A DNA stretch of 64,000 nt from contig CAZAFV010000007.1 of assembly GCA_964484385.1 (NCBI GenBank), positions 1 through 64,000 on the forward strand, read 5' to 3'. A program made the translations under genes and the position numbers. Within the stretch, counting starts at the first letter, position 1; each line of letters begins with the position of its first letter. Origin of the DNA: Poriferisodalis sp964484385. GTDB lineage: Bacteria > Actinomycetota > Acidimicrobiia > Acidimicrobiales > Poriferisodalaceae. Under the pieces are notes generated by a model. It did not search any database. It was not told the DNA's origin and was given only the letters and a program-made list of their open reading frames with translations. Shown here piece by piece: positions 35,481-43,527 of the stretch.

Positions 35481-35708
35481 TCAGATCGATTCGCAGAAGT
35501 CGTGGACGGGCATCAGCGTCGAGTTGACCGACGGCAACACAGTGGGCACCGTCGAGGTCTGTTCGGCGATGACGCGAACGCCGCCGGCCACTTGGGTGAG
35601 CGTGCGGTGCACCGCAACCAGGTGCAGCACCACGCGGAGCAGCCCGACCGCAGCCGCCAAGATGATCAAGCCGCCGATGATGACAGTGACCCAGGCAACA
35701 ACAGGCAT
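35481..35708 (-). CDS. Small membrane-anchored protein 2 of the cox-linked array
   Basis: 75 residues from ATG 35708, with a GTG one codon earlier and AAAGGGG upstream. One N-terminal helix (VAWVTVIIGGLIILAAAVGL) then a helical stretch ending in a cysteine-containing tail (PVHDFCESI). Same architecture as its four neighbours. Confidence 0.6.
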   Translation of the reverse strand: MPVVAWVTVIIGGLIILAAAVGLLRVVLHLVAVHRTLTQVAGGVRVIAEQTSTVPTVLPSVNSTLMPVHDFCESI

Positions 35709-35719
35709 CACGTCCCCTT

Positions 35720-35971
35720 TCAGCCCAGGAGCTTTCCGACCGAACCGGCGTAGCGGACCGCACCGTCCGCCACTTCTTCGATCGTCTCGTCAGTAGTTGC
35801 GAGCAAGTCCTGCGTCGTGTCGAGCTCGCCGATGATCCCCACGCCGCCGGCCAGGATGTCGTCGCTGGCTTTGCGAATGCGCTCGATTGCGGCGAGCACC
35901 CGGTTCAGCAGCGCGAGCGCGACCGGCACGACCACCACGAGCAGTATCAGGTTTCCAATCCACCAGAGCAC
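35720..35971 (-). CDS. Small membrane-anchored protein 1 of the cox-linked array
   Basis: 83 residues from GTG 35971, chosen over a longer frame because GAGGAGGAACCC lies just upstream and the helix begins at once. One transmembrane helix (WIGNLILLVVVVPVALALL), then an amphipathic helix with a Thr-rich middle (LDTTQDLLATTDETIEE). It starts 10 bp after coxG. Confidence 0.62.
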   Translation of the reverse strand: MLWWIGNLILLVVVVPVALALLNRVLAAIERIRKASDDILAGGVGIIGELDTTQDLLATTDETIEEVADGAVRYAGSVGKLLG

Positions 35972-35981
35972 GGGTTCCTCC

Positions 35982-36566
35982 TCAGACAGCCTCGGGTCGG
36001 TACGGCAGGACAAGTCGACGCACGACGCGGGCGAGCCCCATCTGTGCGGCGCGCATGCCGATGGTGACGCCACCGGCGGCTCGGACTTGGCCGACGTCGT
36101 CGGGGTCGCGGCCCACAGCAACCGCTGCCAGCCGGTTCTGGACGTTGGCAGCGAAGTCGCTCAGCAGCACCGCGGTGATGTCGCTCACCAGGCCACGCCC
36201 GTACTGTGCTGCGGGCCCGGAGAGCTGTAGGTCCATGGCCACCTCCACGCTCGTGCCGCCCGCAGCGTCAGCGAGGCTGGCGTTGAGTTCGAGCGTGGCT
36301 TGGCCCCGGCCCTTGCGATCGGCGCCGCTGGCAGCGACAGAGATCGTCCGGTTCTCCTCGTCCCGCTGCGTGATCTCGGCACCGCCGTCGAAGTCGAGCT
36401 TGATGGGGCCGAGGCCGATGGACACGGTGCCGCCGTAGCGGTCGTCGCCTAGCTCGGTGGTCAGCTCGGTGCCCGGCAGACACGCCGCCACCTGCGGCAC
36501 GTCGCCGAAGAAGCTCCACACAGCCTCCAGCGGCTGCGCGACCTGGAACTGGTTGGTGATCTGCAT
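35982..36566 (-). CDS. coxG: Carbon monoxide dehydrogenase subunit G family protein CoxG
   Basis: 194 residues, SRPBCC/CoxG fold: FQVAQPLEAVWSFFGDVPQV at the start and a GTEL/Y-x-G-T-V pattern through residue 50, ending in a basic amphipathic C-terminal helix. CoxG is the small membrane-recruitment factor for CO dehydrogenase in characterised systems. Its ATG shares one base with the stop of the XdhC-type gene (TGATG), so the two are translationally coupled. Confidence 0.88.
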   Translation of the reverse strand: MQITNQFQVAQPLEAVWSFFGDVPQVAACLPGTELTTELGDDRYGGTVSIGLGPIKLDFDGGAEITQRDEENRTISVAASGADRKGRGQATLELNASLADAAGGTSVEVAMDLQLSGPAAQYGRGLVSDITAVLLSDFAANVQNRLAAVAVGRDPDDVGQVRAAGGVTIGMRAAQMGLARVVRRLVLPYRPEAV

Positions 36567-37528
36567 CAGGCGACTCCCCGCTCACGTGCGAAGGTTGTGC
36601 GGCACCCCGCGCAGCAGAAGTAGAAGACCTCGTCGCCGATCTCCAGCGACGGCGTCGCCGGATCGATCTGGACGGTCATGCCGCAGACAGGGTCGACGGC
36701 CGTCGGCATCGCCGACGCTTGGGCGCTGGCTGTCGCTGCGAACACACCCTGGGCACGGAGCTGCACCAGCTCGGCCAGGATCGACACTGCAACCTCTTTG
36801 TGCGAGGTGCTGCCGAGATCCAGGCCGGCAGGGGCTCGCAATGCGCCGAGCTGGGTCTCTTCCACGCCTTGATCAGCAAGCAGAGCCCGGACGCTGCGGC
36901 CTCGTCGAGCCGATGAGACCAGACCCACGTACGCCGGATCGGCCTTGAACGCAGCGTTCAGCACGTCCTCATCGCCGTGCCCTTGGGTGGCAACCACCAC
37001 CATCGACTGCGGCGTGAGCAGCCCCTCGCTGAACTCGGCACGATCCACCAGCTCGACACGCCAGTCGAGCTGGGCGGCCAGCACCGACAGGGTGGTCGCC
37101 ATGGGCGAGCTTCCGACGATCACGAGGTGGGGTGCGGCCACGACGGGCTCCAAGTAGATCTGCAGGGCGCCTTCGCTCTGGCACGACATGGGCACCGCAG
37201 TGGTGCCCTGGGGCAGGTCGCCGAATCGGTCGCTCGCGCCGAGCGCCAGCAAGCGCGGCGTGCCCGCCTCGAGCGTCGCGATGGCCTCCCGGATGAATAC
37301 CGGCTCCGCACAGGCGCCGCCGATCCACCCGTACATCTCTCCCGCGGCCGTGTAGATGGCGCGAGAACCGCGCTGCCCCGATGTCGGACCTTCGCGCCAG
37401 ACAACCGTGGCCAGCACGAATGCCTCGCCGCTGCGTGCCAGTTCGGTGGCGCGCTCGAGCACACCCCAGCCCTCGACGGCCCCTTGTCCGACCGGTTCGG
37501 GCCCGACGGCGCCGGAGCTGCTCATCAT
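36566..37528 (-). CDS. XdhC/CoxF-type molybdenum-cofactor insertion factor with C-terminal YHS domain
   Basis: 320 residues. The N-terminal part contains the XdhC pattern GQRGSRAIYTAAGEMYGWIG, and the middle part is a Rossmann-like domain (HLVIVGSSPMATTLSVLA). The C-terminal 50 residues form a YHS/TRASH-type metal-binding domain: DPVCGM and FYFCCAGCRTTF. XdhC-type proteins sulfurate and deliver molybdenum cofactor; the YHS domain could handle copper, which the CO dehydrogenase active site needs (inference). The start overlaps the coxL stop (ATGA). Confidence 0.85.
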   Translation of the reverse strand: MMSSSGAVGPEPVGQGAVEGWGVLERATELARSGEAFVLATVVWREGPTSGQRGSRAIYTAAGEMYGWIGGACAEPVFIREAIATLEAGTPRLLALGASDRFGDLPQGTTAVPMSCQSEGALQIYLEPVVAAPHLVIVGSSPMATTLSVLAAQLDWRVELVDRAEFSEGLLTPQSMVVVATQGHGDEDVLNAAFKADPAYVGLVSSARRGRSVRALLADQGVEETQLGALRAPAGLDLGSTSHKEVAVSILAELVQLRAQGVFAATASAQASAMPTAVDPVCGMTVQIDPATPSLEIGDEVFYFCCAGCRTTFARERGVA

Positions 37529-39903
37529 TCGGTCTTCACCGGCGGGGCACCGGAGACGTCGTGGCCCTGGGTGAGGGCTTCATAGACCCGATCGGGCAGC
37601 AGCGGCATGTCGATATTGCGAACGCCGGTGTCACCGATGGCGTCGATCACGGCGTTGACGAACGCTGCCGGTCCGCCCACGGTGGCGCACTCGCCGATGC
37701 CCTTCGCACCGATGGGATGATGCGGGCAGGGTGTCACCACTTCGTGGAGCTCGAAGCCCGGTGTCTCCCACGCGGTCGGCAGCAGGTAGTCCATGTAGTT
37801 GGAGCCGATGCAGTTGCCGTCCTCGTCGAAGGTGATGAACTGCATGTTGGCCATGGCGTAGGCCTCAGTGAGCCCGCCCATGATCTGGCCCTCGACGATC
37901 ATCGGGTTGATACGCACGCCGCAGTCGTCCACCGCCACCACCCGCAGCACGTCCCACACGCCGGTCTCGGGATCGACCTCGACGGTGGCGATGTAGCAGG
38001 CGAACGGCCACGTCAGGTTCGGTGGGTCGTAGTAGGCGTTGTTCTCGAGACCTGGCTCCATGCCGTCGGGCATGTTGCTGTAGGCGGCAATCGCGCATTC
38101 CTGGATGGTCACGCCCCGGTCAGGTGCGCCACGCACCGAGAACCGGCCCAGCTCCCATTCGATGTCCTCCTCGGACACCTCGAGCAGGTGAGCGGCGATC
38201 TTGCGGGCCTTTGCGCGGATCTTGCGCGACACCATGGCCACGGCCGCTCCGGCCACCGGTGTGCTGCGTGACGCGTAGGTGCCCATGCCGAATGGGGCCG
38301 TGTCGGTGTCGCCCTCTTCGACCAGCACATCCTCGGCCGGTATGCCCAGCTCGTGGGCGACGATCTGCGCCCAAGTGGTCTCGTGGCCTTGGCCCTGTGT
38401 CTTGGCGCCGGTGCGCAGCAGCGCCTTGCCGGTCATGTGGACCTTCAGCTCGGCGGAGTCGAACATCTTGATGCCCAAGATGTCGTACTCCCGGCTGTTG
38501 CCCGCCCCGAGGGGCTCGGTCATGGTCGAGATGCCGATGCCCAGCAGCCGGCCGCGCTGGCGCGCCTCTTCCTTCTGGCGCAGGAAGTCCTCGTAGCCGA
38601 TCGCTTCGAGCCCGAGGTCGAGGCACTTGCCGTACTGGCCGGAGTCGGTCAGGAACCCCCAGGGCGTGCGATGGGGGAAGTCGTCGTCGCGCACCAGGTT
38701 GATGCGGCGAAACTCGGCCTGGTCCATGCCGAGATCAGTGGCGGCCGTCTGCACCATGCGCTCCTGGAAGTACATGGCCTCGGTGACCCGGAATGAGCAG
38801 CGATACGCGACGCCGCCGGGTGCCTTGTTCGTGTAGACGCCCTGAGCGGTGAGATGCGCTGCCGGAATGTCGTAGCAGCTGAAGGCCGAGTGCATCAGGC
38901 CGATCTTGAACTTGCTCGGCTGGGCATCGGAGAAGAAGGCGCCGTGGTCGGAGTCGGTGTGCATGCGCACGCCGAGAATCCGGCCGTCGCGTCGCAGCGC
39001 CATCTCGCCCTTGAGGTAGATGTCGCGGCCGAACCCTGTCGAGATGAGGTTGCCGCTCTTGTCCTCGATCCACTTGACGGGGCACTCGAGCAGGATCGAC
39101 GCCAGGATCGACACGACATAGCCCGGGTACACCGGCACCTTGTTCCCGAAGCCGCCGCCAAGGTCGGGGGACACGATGCGGATCATGTGCTCGGGCAGCT
39201 CGGCTACCAGCGCCACCGCGGCGCGGATGATGTGCGGCGCCTGGGTGGTCATGTACACAGTGAGCTTCGAGGTCGCCCGGTTGAAATCGGCGATCGAGCC
39301 GCACGCCTCGATGGGCGACGGGTGCGAGCGCGGGTAGTGCATGTCGATGGTCGAGACCACATCGGCCTCGGCGAAGGCCCGATCGGTGCCCTCACGGTCG
39401 CCGACCTCCCAGTCGAACACGACGTTGGAGTCCTGGCCGGTCTTGTCGTCGCGGATCAGCGGGGCGTCGGGCGCCTTTGCCTGGGTCGGGTTGACGATGG
39501 GCGGCAGCGGTTCGTAGTCGACCACGATCGCCTCGCAGCCGTCCTTTGCGATGTAGGGGTCGTCGGCGACGACGCAGGCCACTTCCTGGCCCTGGAATCG
39601 GACCTTGTCGGTGGCGAGGACGGCTTGGGTGTCGTATGACAGCGTCGGCATCCAGGCCAGGTTCCGGGCGGCCAGCATGTCGCCGGTGAGCACCATGCGA
39701 ACGCCGGGAATGGCCCAGGCAGCGCTGACGTCAATGGAGCGAATGCGGGCGTGAGCGAGCGGGCTGCGCAGGATCTCCATGTGCAGCATCCCGGGCAGGG
39801 CGATGTCGTCGATGTAGTTGCCCTTGCCGCGGATGAAGCGGTTGTCCTCCACCCGCCGCCGGCTGGCGCCGAGGCCGCCGATCTTGATCTCGTCGAGCGC
39901 CAT
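37525..39903 (-). CDS. coxL: Aerobic carbon monoxide dehydrogenase large subunit CoxL (form I)
   Basis: 792 residues from ATG 39903. The active-site loop reads AYRCSFR, the form I signature whose Cys binds copper of the [CuSMoO2] centre. Other molybdenum-site elements are present: LGGGFGNK, GQGHETTW and GIGECATVGGPA with the base Glu. The enzyme oxidises CO with water to CO2 and passes electrons through CoxS and CoxM to quinone. It follows coxS by one base and overlaps the XdhC-type gene by 4 bp. All key residues needed for CO oxidation are present, so trace-gas oxidation is a strong prediction. Confidence 0.95.
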   Translation of the reverse strand: MALDEIKIGGLGASRRRVEDNRFIRGKGNYIDDIALPGMLHMEILRSPLAHARIRSIDVSAAWAIPGVRMVLTGDMLAARNLAWMPTLSYDTQAVLATDKVRFQGQEVACVVADDPYIAKDGCEAIVVDYEPLPPIVNPTQAKAPDAPLIRDDKTGQDSNVVFDWEVGDREGTDRAFAEADVVSTIDMHYPRSHPSPIEACGSIADFNRATSKLTVYMTTQAPHIIRAAVALVAELPEHMIRIVSPDLGGGFGNKVPVYPGYVVSILASILLECPVKWIEDKSGNLISTGFGRDIYLKGEMALRRDGRILGVRMHTDSDHGAFFSDAQPSKFKIGLMHSAFSCYDIPAAHLTAQGVYTNKAPGGVAYRCSFRVTEAMYFQERMVQTAATDLGMDQAEFRRINLVRDDDFPHRTPWGFLTDSGQYGKCLDLGLEAIGYEDFLRQKEEARQRGRLLGIGISTMTEPLGAGNSREYDILGIKMFDSAELKVHMTGKALLRTGAKTQGQGHETTWAQIVAHELGIPAEDVLVEEGDTDTAPFGMGTYASRSTPVAGAAVAMVSRKIRAKARKIAAHLLEVSEEDIEWELGRFSVRGAPDRGVTIQECAIAAYSNMPDGMEPGLENNAYYDPPNLTWPFACYIATVEVDPETGVWDVLRVVAVDDCGVRINPMIVEGQIMGGLTEAYAMANMQFITFDEDGNCIGSNYMDYLLPTAWETPGFELHEVVTPCPHHPIGAKGIGECATVGGPAAFVNAVIDAIGDTGVRNIDMPLLPDRVYEALTQGHDVSGAPPVKTE

Positions 39904-39904
39904 C

Positions 39905-40486
39905 TCAGCCCTCCCCGCCTGCGTCATCGCCGGCATCGTCCGCACCGTCGCTCTCAACGTTGGCGCCTAGCTTCTCGGCCGCCCACATCACGGCCTTGAC
40001 GATGTTCTGGTAGCCGGTGCAGCGGCAGAGATTCCCCGACAGCGCCCAGCGGATCTCGTCCTCGCTGGGGTTCGGGTTCTCTTCCAGCAACGCCTTCGCG
40101 GCGAGCATCATGCCCGGGGTGCAGAAACCGCACTGCAGGCCGTGCTCGTCCTTGAAGCCCTCCTGGATCGGATGCAGCTCGCTCGCGGTCGCCAGGCCTT
40201 CGACGGTGAGCACCTCGTGGCCGTCGGCTTGGACGGCGAACATCGTGCAGCTCTTGACGGGCACGCCGTCGTACAGCACGGTGCATGCGCCGCAGTTGGT
40301 CGTGTCGCAACCGGTGTGAGTTCCCGTCAGCCGGAAGCCGTTGCGCAGCAGGTGCGCCAGCAACAGCCGCGGCTCCACGTCGGCCGCACGCCGCTCGCCG
40401 TTCACGGTCAGCTCCACACGGCGAACCGGTACTGCGTCGCCGGCGCCGCCGTCGCTCGGACGGACCTCTTCGAACAATGTGCTCAT
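39905..40486 (-). CDS. coxS: CO dehydrogenase small iron-sulfur subunit CoxS
   Basis: 193 residues from ATG 40486; a longer upstream frame overlaps coxM and lacks family resemblance. Two [2Fe-2S] motifs are complete: the plant-type ferredoxin set in GCDTTNCGACTV with a later C in KSC, and the C-terminal set CGFC with CRC. An acidic 20-residue tail (about 175-193) is unusual. It starts 1 bp after the coxM stop. It transfers electrons from CoxL to the FAD of CoxM. Confidence 0.94.
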   Translation of the reverse strand: MSTLFEEVRPSDGGAGDAVPVRRVELTVNGERRAADVEPRLLLAHLLRNGFRLTGTHTGCDTTNCGACTVLYDGVPVKSCTMFAVQADGHEVLTVEGLATASELHPIQEGFKDEHGLQCGFCTPGMMLAAKALLEENPNPSEDEIRWALSGNLCRCTGYQNIVKAVMWAAEKLGANVESDGADDAGDDAGGEG

Positions 40487-40487
40487 G

Positions 40488-41363
40488 TCAGGCCGCCTCG
40501 TGTTCTGATCGCTGGATCTGAGCGCCGATGCGCCGCACGAAGGTGGCGACGACGTGGCGCTTGTAATCGGCGCTTCCCCGGTGGTCAGAGCGTGGCTGAG
40601 CCGCCTCGGCCGCGAGCTGGGCTGCCGCGTCGACGGCATCCGAATCGAGCGCCGTGCCGACCAGCGCCGCTGCGGCGTCGGAGGCGTTGATGGTGGCAGG
40701 CCCGACAGCGGTGAGCCCGATGCCCGCACGCGCAACGCTGCCGCCCGACATCTCGACCGAGACCGCGACGCCGACGGTGGCGAAGTCACCGACCCGACGT
40801 TCGAGCTTGAGATAGCCACCCGCCCGGGCGCCGCGTGCTGCGGGAATCACTGCCTCGACGGCGATCTCGTCGGGAGCGAGCACCGTTTGGAACGGGCCGT
40901 CGATGAGATCGGCCACCTGAATGCTCCGGCGCCCATTCGGGCCTTGAGCCACGACGGCGCCTTCCAGCGACACCATCACCGAGGCCCAGTCGCCTTGCGG
41001 GTCGGCGTGACACACCGAGCCCACGAGCGTTCCCCGTGTGCGCACCAAGGGGTCGGCCACGTCAGGGGCTGCCGCAGCGATGGTCGGTTGGGCATCGGCG
41101 AGCGCAGCGGATTTCTCGAGATCAGCGTGCCGGCACAACGCCCCGATGCGATAGGTGCCGTCGGGATCTGCCCGGTGGTAGTCGAGGCCGCCGATGCCGT
41201 TGATGTCCACGATCATCGCGGGCGCCGCGAATCGCAGCTTCATCATCGGGATGAGGCTCTGGCCGCCCGCCAGGATCTTCGCCTCGCCGTCTGCTGCGGC
41301 GAGCATCGCAACTGCCTCGGCGACGGTCGAGGGCGCTTCGTAGCGGAAGCGAGATGGATACAT
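40488..41363 (-). CDS. coxM: CO dehydrogenase FAD-binding medium subunit CoxM
   Basis: 291 residues. The FAD motifs of the family are visible: AGGQSLIPMMKLR (about 33-45) and, where TIGG-x2-AHADP is usual, TLVGSVCHADP (about 111-121). The latter differs by Val for Gly and Cys for Ala but keeps HADP. It passes electrons to the respiratory chain. The gene order M-S-L matches characterised cox operons. It is preceded 3 bp upstream by the 84-aa gene. Confidence 0.93.
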   Translation of the reverse strand: MYPSRFRYEAPSTVAEAVAMLAAADGEAKILAGGQSLIPMMKLRFAAPAMIVDINGIGGLDYHRADPDGTYRIGALCRHADLEKSAALADAQPTIAAAAPDVADPLVRTRGTLVGSVCHADPQGDWASVMVSLEGAVVAQGPNGRRSIQVADLIDGPFQTVLAPDEIAVEAVIPAARGARAGGYLKLERRVGDFATVGVAVSVEMSGGSVARAGIGLTAVGPATINASDAAAALVGTALDSDAVDAAAQLAAEAAQPRSDHRGSADYKRHVVATFVRRIGAQIQRSEHEAA

Positions 41364-41366
41364 GCG

Positions 41367-41621
41367 TCAGCCCCCTGTCGACGGCCCGCCGGGACCTTGC
41401 GGATCCGGCACAGCTCGCGGCAACGACTCGGCGTCGGGATCGGGCCGTCGCTCCTGGTGTGGCGGCCAAGGCCCCTGAACTGGCTGACCAGCGACTTTGA
41501 GATAGTCGATGATTTGCGGCCAGGCCCAAATCGTCGGGCTGGCGCCTTCCTTGGGCGCACCCTCGATGACCTCGTACAGCCTCGGGTTGCCTGCGCTATG
41601 GCCTGATGACTCGATCGGCAT
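41367..41621 (-). CDS. Small hypothetical protein leading the coxMSL operon
   Basis: 84 residues from ATG 41621, preceded by GGGGGAAGGGGAA. The first 50 residues look folded (NPRLYEVIEGAPKEG, TIWAWPQIIDYLKVAG); the last 35 are Pro/Gly-rich and charged. No family is recognised. Three bases separate it from coxM, so it is almost certainly cotranscribed and probably coupled. Possibly a dedicated accessory protein; nothing in it indicates a regulator. Confidence 0.6.
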   Translation of the reverse strand: MPIESSGHSAGNPRLYEVIEGAPKEGASPTIWAWPQIIDYLKVAGQPVQGPWPPHQERRPDPDAESLPRAVPDPQGPGGPSTGG

Positions 41622-41735
41622 GGATTCCCCTTCCCCCGGAGATCCGGCCGTGTCTCTGCGGCACAGCGAACTTACCACTGCCCGTCGCGGCGCTCCGAAC
41701 GAAGTCACTGGTCGCACCGGTTTGGTGCGCCCGCT

Positions 41736-41809
41736 GTGGCGGCGGCAGGGGATTCAGCGACCAGCGATCCAGCAGGTCGCAACGTCGCTGAATCCCCTGC
41801 CGCCGCCAC
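41736..41809. repeat. Perfect 25-bp inverted repeat (hairpin) between divergent genes
   Basis: The left arm (41736-41760) and right arm (41785-41809) are exact reverse complements over 25 bases, separated by 24 bases. The left arm is GC-rich and ends gattcagcga. The repeat ends 4 bases before the ATG of the downstream membrane gene, so its transcript would fold into a very stable stem over or next to the ribosome-binding site. There is no T-run, so it is not a standard terminator for the plus strand. The alternative GTG start at 41736 would place it inside the coding region. Confidence 0.9.
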
Positions 41810-41813
41810 CGCT

Positions 41814-42356
41814 ATGGCATCCGTGCGTTTGAGGGCGATACTCGCGGGCATGGCGCTTGGCTTCGGAGATTCCCTGGTGGCGGCCAGCTTCAACTCCGGC
41901 TGGTACCAGGCTGTGCTGGTCGTTCACTTGGCGAGTGCGGTGGTGGGATTCGGCGGCAGCGCCTTGGGCACCGTCATGCTGAGACGGGCATGGACCGACG
42001 GCGCTGATGCCACTGCTGCTGTGCGGCGGGCGTTTGAGTTTGCGTCGAACCGGCTGACGGATATGGCTGCCTACCTCGCCGGCGTCGCCGGCGTGGTCGC
42101 GGTGCTCATCGATGACCGTTGGACGTTCCGGCAAGGCTGGGTGACGACTGCGTTCATTCTGTACTTCGTCTGGTTAGGCATCGCCCACGGCGCACTGCGG
42201 CCGGCCAGCGCCAAGCTTGCCGAAGCCATGGACGCGGGACCTGAACGGTCCGACGATGCGGAACGGCTGCGGAGGCGGACCGAGCTGTGGTCGATGGCAA
42301 ACAACCTGGTGATCGTGGCGGCCATTGCCGTAATGGTGACCAAGCCAGGCTTGTAA
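41814..42356 (+). CDS. DUF2269-like integral membrane protein
   Basis: 180 residues from ATG 41814 with four predicted transmembrane segments (YQAVLVVHLASAVVGFGGSA, DMAAYLAGVAGVVAVLIDD, WVTTAFILYFVWLGIAHGAL, NNLVIVAAIAVMVTK). The HLASAVVGFG helix and the RA-x-E-F region fit the DUF2269 pattern. Function unknown. Its translation start lies directly behind the 25-bp inverted repeat. It is divergent from the cox operon. Confidence 0.75.
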   Translation: MASVRLRAILAGMALGFGDSLVAASFNSGWYQAVLVVHLASAVVGFGGSALGTVMLRRAWTDGADATAAVRRAFEFASNRLTDMAAYLAGVAGVVAVLIDDRWTFRQGWVTTAFILYFVWLGIAHGALRPASAKLAEAMDAGPERSDDAERLRRRTELWSMANNLVIVAAIAVMVTKPGL

Positions 42357-42405
42357 GGCTGCGCAGCCACGCGGATCTCGGTGCCGCGGCGTAGCGTCGG
42401 CGCGC

Positions 42406-43461
42406 ATGATCGAGCAGCGGCGGCACCGAGTGTGCGTGATTCCGGGTGACGATGCGGCGCCCGAAGCGATGGCTGCCTCACTTCGCGTGCTCGACGCGCT
42501 CGACCTGCCCATCGACTGGGACCACGTGCCGGTGGGCGACGAGCTCGCAGCGCTCACGCCCGACGAGCGGGAAGCGCTGGTCGGCGAGCACATCGATGCT
42601 GCCGACACGGTGCTGTTCGGCTCGTCGAACGGCACGACTCCTGGCGCCGGCTTCATGCGCTGGGGCAAGCGCACCTACGCCAACGTGCGACCCGTGCGCT
42701 GGCGGCCGGGCTATGCCTCGCCGCTGGCCCGGCCCGAGGGGATCGACTACGTGATCGTCCGGGAGAACCTCGAGGACATGTACGTCGGCGTCATGGGGCC
42801 GGCGCAGCGGCTGCTCGATGCGGGACTGACCGAGGGCCGTTCTCGCGTCCCGCCAGATGCCGCCAACGGACGCTTCGCTGCGAAGATCATCACCCGCCCC
42901 GGCACCGAGCAGGTCACCCGCTTCGCCGCCGAGCTGGCGCTGAGCCGGAGCGGCAAGCTCACCGTCTCGGCCAAGACCAACATGCTCCCTGCGACCGACA
43001 GGTGGTTCTGCGACATTGCTCGGGAGGTAGCCCAGGAGTACCCCGGCCTGAAGTACGAGCAGTTCATCATCGACGACATGGCGCACCGGCTGGTGGTGCG
43101 GCCCCACGACCTCGACGTGCTGCTGCTGCCGAACCTGTACGGCGACATCCTGTCCGACCAGGGCGCCGGCACGATCGGCGGCATGGGCCTGGCGCCGTCA
43201 GGCTGCTACGGCGACGACTGGGCGTATTTCGAATCGGCCCACGGCACGGCACCCGACATCGCCGGGCAGGGCATCATCAACCCGACCGCCACGCTGGAGT
43301 CGGCCGAGATGATGCTGCGCCACTTGGGACTCGACGCTCCGGCTGAACGGCTGGACCGGGCCTTGGCCCAGGTGTACGAACACGGCGAGAATCTGACGCC
43401 GGACCAGGGCGGCACCTCGGGCACCGAGGACTTCGCCACCGCCGTCGTCGACGAGCTGTAG
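42406..43461 (+). CDS. Isocitrate/isopropylmalate dehydrogenase family protein
   Basis: 351 residues of the beta-decarboxylating dehydrogenase family. Catalytic Tyr126 in RENLEDMYVG, Lys190 in SAKTNM, metal-binding Asp247 and Asp251 in YGDILSD, and the NAD loop SAHGTAPDIAGQGIINPTAT are all present. The family includes 3-isopropylmalate, tartrate and homoisocitrate dehydrogenases. There are no leucine genes nearby, so a tartrate/malate-type role with the next two genes is plausible (inference). Confidence 0.88.
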   Translation: MIEQRRHRVCVIPGDDAAPEAMAASLRVLDALDLPIDWDHVPVGDELAALTPDEREALVGEHIDAADTVLFGSSNGTTPGAGFMRWGKRTYANVRPVRWRPGYASPLARPEGIDYVIVRENLEDMYVGVMGPAQRLLDAGLTEGRSRVPPDAANGRFAAKIITRPGTEQVTRFAAELALSRSGKLTVSAKTNMLPATDRWFCDIAREVAQEYPGLKYEQFIIDDMAHRLVVRPHDLDVLLLPNLYGDILSDQGAGTIGGMGLAPSGCYGDDWAYFESAHGTAPDIAGQGIINPTATLESAEMMLRHLGLDAPAERLDRALAQVYEHGENLTPDQGGTSGTEDFATAVVDEL

Positions 43462-43527
43462 CGGCCGTACAGCGCGTCTGCGGGTAGAAACACGCATCGA
43501 ACCCAACGGAGGGGTGAGCGATCGGAC

